From contig NZ_JANUQM010000002.1 in assembly GCF_030386795.1 (NCBI RefSeq), forward strand, positions 682,001 through 746,000: a stretch of DNA of 64,000 nt, in the 5' to 3' direction. The translations under genes and the position numbers were made by a program. Below, piece after piece: positions 58,840 to 64,000 of the stretch. How positions within the stretch are numbered: the stretch's first letter is position 1; each line of letters opens with the position of its first letter. The notes beneath the pieces were generated by a model. It did not search any database, was not told the origin of the DNA, and saw only the letters and a list, made by a program, of their open reading frames with translations. This stretch comes from Streptomyces sp. S.PNR 29. GTDB lineage: Bacteria; Actinomycetota; Actinomycetes; Streptomycetales; Streptomycetaceae.

Positions 58840-60257
58840 CTCTCCCCACGGAGACTGCCCACCCTGAGCTGGAGGGCCTGGGCAAGTACGAATACGGCTG
58901 GGCCGACTCCGACGAGGCCGGTGCCGCTGCGAAGCGCGGTCTGAACGAGGACGTCGTCCGCGACATCTCCGGCAAGAAGTCCGAGCCGGAGTGGATGACG
59001 AAGCTGCGCCTCAAGGGCCTGCGGCTCTTCGAGAAGAAGCCCATGCCGAACTGGGGCTCGGACCTGTCGGGCATCGACTTCGACAACATCAAGTACTTCG
59101 TGCGCTCCACGGAGAAGCAGGCGGAGTCCTGGGAGGACCTGCCCGAGGACATCAAGAACACGTACGACAAGCTCGGCATCCCGGAGGCGGAGAAGCAGCG
59201 CCTCGTCGCCGGTGTCGCCGCGCAGTACGAGTCGGAGGTCGTCTACCACCAGATCCGTGAGGACCTGGAGGAGCAGGGCGTCATCTTCCTCGACACCGAC
59301 ACCGCGCTGAAGGAGCACCCGGAGCTCTTCAAGGAGTACTTCGGGACCGTCATCCCGGCCGGTGACAACAAGTTCGCCGCGCTGAACACCGCCGTGTGGT
59401 CCGGCGGCTCCTTCATCTACGTCCCGCCGGGCGTGCACGTCGAGATCCCGCTCCAGGCCTACTTCCGCATCAACACGGAGAACATGGGCCAGTTCGAGCG
59501 GACCCTGATCATCGTCGACGAGGGTGCCTACGTGCACTACGTCGAGGGCTGCACCGCTCCGATCTACAAGAGCGACTCGCTGCACTCCGCGGTCGTCGAG
59601 ATCATCGTCAAGAAGAACGCCCGCTGCCGCTACACGACCATCCAGAACTGGTCGAACAACGTCTACAACCTGGTCACCAAGCGCGCCGTCGCCTACGAGG
59701 GCGCGACCATGGAGTGGATCGACGGCAACATCGGCTCCAAGGTGACGATGAAGTACCCGGCCGTCTACCTGATGGGCGAGCACGCCAAGGGCGAGACCCT
59801 GTCGATCGCCTTCGCGGGCGAGGGTCAGCACCAGGACGCCGGCGCCAAGATGGTCCACATGGCCCCGAACACGTCCTCCAACATCGTGTCCAAGTCGGTG
59901 GCGCGCGGCGGCGGCCGTACCTCCTACCGCGGTCTGATCGAGATCGGCGAGGGCGCTCCGGGTGCGAAGTCCAACGTGCTCTGTGACGCTCTGCTCGTCG
60001 ACACGATCTCCCGCTCCGACACGTACCCGTACGTGGACGTCCGCGAGGACGACGTCTCCATGGGCCACGAGGCGACCGTCTCCAAGGTCTCCGAGGACCA
60101 GCTCTTCTACCTGATGAGCCGCGGTCTGAGCGAGGACGAGGCGATGGCGATGATCGTGCGCGGCTTCGTCGAGCCGATCGCCAAGGAACTGCCGATGGAG
60201 TACGCGCTGGAACTCAACCGGCTGATCGAGCTGCAGATGGAGGGCGCGGTCGGCTAA
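58836..60257 (+). CDS. sufB: Fe-S cluster assembly scaffold SufB
   Basis: A 473-residue SufB, part of the SufBC2D scaffold on which new Fe-S clusters form. Conserved stretches are [46 protein letters not shown] and the C-terminal [12 protein letters not shown]. Cys in EGCTAP and Glu/His in the C-terminal part match the residues implicated in sulfur transfer and cluster binding. The ATG overlaps the sufR stop. The gene is the largest in the operon, with normal length. Confidence 0.97.
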   Translation: MTLPTETAHPELEGLGKYEYGWADSDEAGAAAKRGLNEDVVRDISGKKSEPEWMTKLRLKGLRLFEKKPMPNWGSDLSGIDFDNIKYFVRSTEKQAESWEDLPEDIKNTYDKLGIPEAEKQRLVAGVAAQYESEVVYHQIREDLEEQGVIFLDTDTALKEHPELFKEYFGTVIPAGDNKFAALNTAVWSGGSFIYVPPGVHVEIPLQAYFRINTENMGQFERTLIIVDEGAYVHYVEGCTAPIYKSDSLHSAVVEIIVKKNARCRYTTIQNWSNNVYNLVTKRAVAYEGATMEWIDGNIGSKVTMKYPAVYLMGEHAKGETLSIAFAGEGQHQDAGAKMVHMAPNTSSNIVSKSVARGGGRTSYRGLIEIGEGAPGAKSNVLCDALLVDTISRSDTYPYVDVREDDVSMGHEATVSKVSEDQLFYLMSRGLSEDEAMAMIVRGFVEPIAKELPMEYALELNRLIELQMEGAVG

Positions 60258-60338
60258 CACCGGCCGAGGGCGGCCGCCGCGCCGCCCGCCGTCCCCGTCA
60301 GCCCCCTTACGTCAACGAAAGCGAGCACTACGACAGCC

Positions 60339-61523
60339 ATGGCTGAGGCTCAGAACATCCCGGTGGGCAGCACCACCGCCGGCTCGATCGCGGTGGCCGC
60401 CGAGTCGACCGTCGCCACGCGTATGAGCGCGCCGCCCTCTTTCGACGTGGCGGACTTCCCGGTCCCGCACGGCCGTGAGGAGGAGTGGCGGTTCACGCCG
60501 CTGGAGCGGCTGCGCGGCCTGCACGACGGCACCGCGGTCGCCACCGGCGACGGTGTGAAGGTCGACGTACAGGCCCCCGAGGGCGTCACCGTCGAGACCG
60601 TCGGCCGCGACGACGCGCGGCTCGGCAAGGCGGGCACCCCGGTGGACCGTGTCGCGGCCCAGGCGTACTCCGCCTTCGAGAAGGCCTCGGTCGTGACCGT
60701 CCCGAAGGAGACCGTCCTCACCGAGCCGATCCGCATCGCCGTGCACGGCGAGGGCGGGGTCGCCTACGGCCACCAGGTCATCGAGCTGGGCGCCTTCGCC
60801 GAGGCCGTCGTCGTCATCGACCACACCGGTGACGCGGTGCTCGCCGCGGGCGTCGACTACCTCCTGGGCGACGGCGCCAAGCTGACCGTCGTCTCCGTCC
60901 AGGACTGGGACGACAAGGCCGTGCACACCGCCCAGCACAACGCGCTGGTCGGCCGGGACGCCAGCTTCAAGTCGGTCGTCGTCACCTTCGGCGGCGACGT
61001 CGTACGGCTCCACCCGCGCGTGACGTACGCGGGTACCGGCGGCGAGGCCGAGCTGTTCGGCCTGTACTTCACCGACGCCGGCCAGCACCAGGAGCACCGG
61101 CTCTTCGTCGACCACAACACCCCGCACTGCAAGTCGAACGTCGTCTACAAGGGCGCGCTCCAGGGCGACGACGCGCACGCGGTGTGGATCGGCGACGTGC
61201 TCATCGAGGCCAAGGCCGAGGGCACGGACACCTACGAGATGAACCGCAACCTGGTTCTGACCGACGGCGCCCGTGTCGACTCGGTCCCGAACCTGGAGAT
61301 CGAGACCGGTGAGATCGTCGGCGCCGGCCACGCCTCCGCGACCGGCCGCTTCGACGACGAGCAGCTCTTCTACCTGATGGCCCGCGGCATCCCGGAGTAC
61401 GAGGCCCGCCGTCTGGTGGTCCGCGGCTTCTTCGCCGAGCTGGTCCAGCAGATCGGCGTCCCGGACATCGAGGAGCGCCTGATCGCCAAGATCGAGGAGG
61501 AGCTGGAGGCGTCGGTCGCATGA
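60339..61523 (+). CDS. sufD: Fe-S cluster assembly protein SufD
   Basis: A 394-residue SufD, the paralogue and partner of SufB in the SufBC2D complex. It has PVPHGREEEWRFTPLERL near the N-terminus and the conserved C-terminus ARGIPEYEARRLVVRGFF. The His near residue 265 in EHRLFVDHNTPHCKSNVVYK is the site used in cluster assembly. It starts 81 bases after sufB with only a weak ribosome site, and its stop overlaps the start of the Rieske ferredoxin gene (ATGA). Confidence 0.95.
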   Translation: MAEAQNIPVGSTTAGSIAVAAESTVATRMSAPPSFDVADFPVPHGREEEWRFTPLERLRGLHDGTAVATGDGVKVDVQAPEGVTVETVGRDDARLGKAGTPVDRVAAQAYSAFEKASVVTVPKETVLTEPIRIAVHGEGGVAYGHQVIELGAFAEAVVVIDHTGDAVLAAGVDYLLGDGAKLTVVSVQDWDDKAVHTAQHNALVGRDASFKSVVVTFGGDVVRLHPRVTYAGTGGEAELFGLYFTDAGQHQEHRLFVDHNTPHCKSNVVYKGALQGDDAHAVWIGDVLIEAKAEGTDTYEMNRNLVLTDGARVDSVPNLEIETGEIVGAGHASATGRFDDEQLFYLMARGIPEYEARRLVVRGFFAELVQQIGVPDIEERLIAKIEEELEASVA

Positions 61524-61843
61524 GCCGCGCATTCGTACGCGTCTGCGGACTGGGCGAGCTGGAGGAGGACACCCCGAAGCGGGTGGAGCTCGACGGCACG
61601 CCGCTGTCCATCGTGCAGACGGAAGGCGAGGTGTTCGCGATCCACGACATCTGCTCGCACGCCAACGTCTCGCTGTCGGAGGGCGAGGTGGACGACTGCC
61701 ACATCGAGTGCTGGCTGCACGGCTCGCGCTTCGACCTCCGCTCCGGCAAGCCCGACGCCCTCCCCGCGACGCGCCCCGTCCCCGTATACCCCGTAAAGAT
61801 CGAAGGGGACGACGTGCTCGTCTCCCTCACCCAGGAGTCCTGA
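61520..61843 (+). CDS. Rieske-type non-heme ferredoxin in the SUF operon
   Basis: A 107-residue Rieske ferredoxin. The [2Fe-2S] ligands are CSHANV (Cys and His at about residues 46 and 48) and CWLHGSRFD (Cys and His at about residues 66 and 69), a standard Rieske box. It is similar to NirD-like/bifunctional ferredoxins that supply electrons. Its ATG overlaps the sufD stop, and sufC follows seven bases after its stop, so it is made with the scaffold proteins. In actinobacteria this gene is regularly part of the suf operon; it may donate electrons for cluster formation. Confidence 0.93.
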   Translation: MSRAFVRVCGLGELEEDTPKRVELDGTPLSIVQTEGEVFAIHDICSHANVSLSEGEVDDCHIECWLHGSRFDLRSGKPDALPATRPVPVYPVKIEGDDVLVSLTQES

Positions 61844-61850
61844 GGCACCC

Positions 61851-62611
<761 letters not shown>

Positions 62612-62615
<4 letters not shown>

Positions 62616-63868
62616 CACAGCTGCCGGGCCTCCTCGACACCGAGGCGCTCCGCAAGGACTTCCCGATCCTGGACCGCGTCGTCCACGACGGAAAGAAGCT
62701 CGTCTATCTCGACAACGCGGCGACCTCGCAGACCCCGCGCCAGGTCATCGACGTGCTCGACGAGTACTACGAGCAGCACAACGCCAACGTCCACCGTGGC
62801 GTGCACGTCCTCGCCGAGGAGGCCACGGCGCTGTACGAGGGCGCGCGTGACAAGGTCGCCGCGTTCATCAACGCGCCGAGCCGCGACGAGGTGATCTTCA
62901 CCAAGAACGCCTCCGAGTCGCTCAACCTCGTGGCGAACATGCTGGGCTGGGCCGACGAGCCCTACCGCGTGGACTCCGAGACCGAGATCGTCATCACGGA
63001 GATGGAGCACCACTCCAACATCGTGCCGTGGCAGCTGCTGGCGCAGCGCACGGGCGCGAAGCTGAAGTGGTTCGGCCTGACCGACGACGGCCGTCTCGAC
63101 CTGTCGAACATCGAGGAGATCATCACGGAGAAGACGAAGATCGTCTCCTTCGTGCTGGTGTCCAACATCCTCGGCACGCTCAACCCGGTCGAGGCGATAG
63201 TCCGCCGGGCGCAGGAGGTCGGCGCGCTGGTCTGCGTCGACGCCTCCCAGGCGGCGCCGCACATGCCGCTGGACGTGCAGGCCCTGCAGGCCGACTTCGT
63301 GGCCTTCACCGGCCACAAGATGTGCGGCCCGACCGGCATCGGCGTGCTCTGGGGCCGCCAGGAGCTGCTGGAGGACCTGCCTCCGTTCCTCGGCGGCGGC
63401 GAGATGATCGAGACGGTGTCGATGCACTCGTCGACGTACGCTCCCGCCCCGCACAAGTTCGAGGCGGGCACCCCGCCGATCGCGCAGGCGGTCGGACTGG
63501 GCGCGGCGATCGACTACCTCGACTCGATCGGCATGGACCGGATCCTCGCCCACGAGCACGCGCTCACCGACTACGCGGTGAAGCGGCTGGCGGACGTCCC
63601 CGACCTGCGCATCATCGGCCCGACCACGGCCGAGGACCGGGGCGCGGCGATCTCCTTCACGCTCGGTGACATCCACCCGCACGACGTGGGCCAGGTCCTT
63701 GACGAGCAGGGCATCGCCGTCCGGGTCGGTCACCACTGCGCCCGCCCGGTCTGCCTGCGGTACGGAATTCCTGCGACCACGCGAGCGTCGTTCTATCTGT
63801 ACTCCACGCCGGCGGAGATCGACGCGCTGGTCGACGGCCTGGAGCACGTACGGAACTTCTTCGGCTGA
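62612..63868 (+). CDS. sufS: Cysteine desulfurase SufS
   Basis: A 418-residue group II PLP-dependent desulfurase that removes sulfur from cysteine as persulfide. Conserved parts are YLDNAATSQTP, NANVHRGVHVL, the PLP lysine in FTGHKMCGPTGIGVLWG and the catalytic Cys loop GHHCARPVCLRYG (active Cys at about residue 374). The start is a GTG overlapping the sufC stop. SufS hands sulfur to SufU, which is encoded just downstream, and on to the SufBCD scaffold. Confidence 0.97.
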
Positions 63869-63884
63869 CGGGACGAGCGATCGC

Positions 63885-64000
63885 ATGAAGCTGGACTCCA
63901 TGTACCAGGAAGTCATCCTGGACCACTACAAGAACCCGCACGGGCGGGGCTTGCGGGATGGCGACGCCGAGGTGCACCACGTGAACCCGACGTGCGGCGA
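63885..64000 (+). CDS. sufU: Sulfur-transfer protein SufU (partial, cut by the window)
   Basis: Only the first 38 residues are in the window. MKLDSMYQEVILDHYKNPHG and HHVNPTCG are the standard SufU/NifU-N start, including the first zinc/sulfur-receiving Cys motif NPTCG. SufU takes persulfide sulfur from SufS. It begins 16 bases after the sufS stop and continues past the right edge. Confidence 0.9.
   Translation, partial: MKLDSMYQEVILDHYKNPHGRGLRDGDAEVHHVNPTCG

Overview
The window is a 64 kb piece of a high-GC actinobacterial chromosome, almost certainly Streptomyces or a close relative. The evidence is the very high GC at third codon positions, many GTG starts, GTGA/ATGA-coupled operons, WhiA, a TerD family, an RbpA-type RNA polymerase-binding protein, a mycothiol-type DinB enzyme, and the order uvrA..uvrC-rapZ-yvcK-whiA..gap-pgk-tpiA-secG..pgi..pgl-opcA-zwf-tal-tkt/ctaB..ctaA..sufRBD-C-S-U. 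From memory this order resembles the core of known Streptomyces chromosomes. No rRNA, tRNA, CRISPR array, prophage or insertion sequence was seen. Most of the window is core genome.

Left part (1-17.4 kb): two TerD-domain genes, then a TerC-family membrane protein behind a leader that looks like a yybP-ykoY (manganese) riboswitch. Next come an MHS-type transporter, a C-terminal remnant of an S66 LD-carboxypeptidase gene, aroQ, a polar amino acid type ABC importer (ATPase, permease, lipoprotein), an MBL hydrolase, a DinB-fold enzyme, uvrA with an H1-like Lys/Ala tail, and a sugar kinase-LacI pair with a perfect 32-bp operator palindrome. An XRE-like regulator of unknown target closes this part.

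Centre (17.6-33.3 kb): the coupled uvrC-rapZ-yvcK-whiA unit, a large secreted M14 carboxypeptidase, the lower glycolysis genes gap, pgk and tpiA, secG, an rbpA-like gene, an MFS exporter, pgi and a Pro/Tyr-tailed membrane protein.

34.4-44.7 kb looks like an accessory carbohydrate and efflux block set between pgi and the pentose phosphate operon. It has an FtsX-type ABC exporter under a PadR regulator and a sugar-binding protein without a lipobox. A GH13 alpha-glucosidase follows, with its own lipoprotein-permease-permease ABC importer. One of these permeases carries an extracellular domain inserted into its membrane core. Matching palindromes (core TACCTAACAGGTA and its reverse complement) flank the first binding protein gene.

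Right part (44.7-64 kb): the oxidative and non-oxidative pentose phosphate operon tkt-tal-zwf-opcA-pgl on the minus strand; ctaB and ctaA for heme A; a small conserved protein and an amidohydrolase; an ABC-2 exporter pair; an AAC(3)-family acetyltransferase; and the SUF iron-sulfur assembly operon sufR-B-D-ferredoxin-C-S-U, with sufU cut by the window edge. Upstream of sufR lie a candidate SufR palindrome overlapping the promoter and a candidate iron box, which suggests dual Fe-S and iron control.
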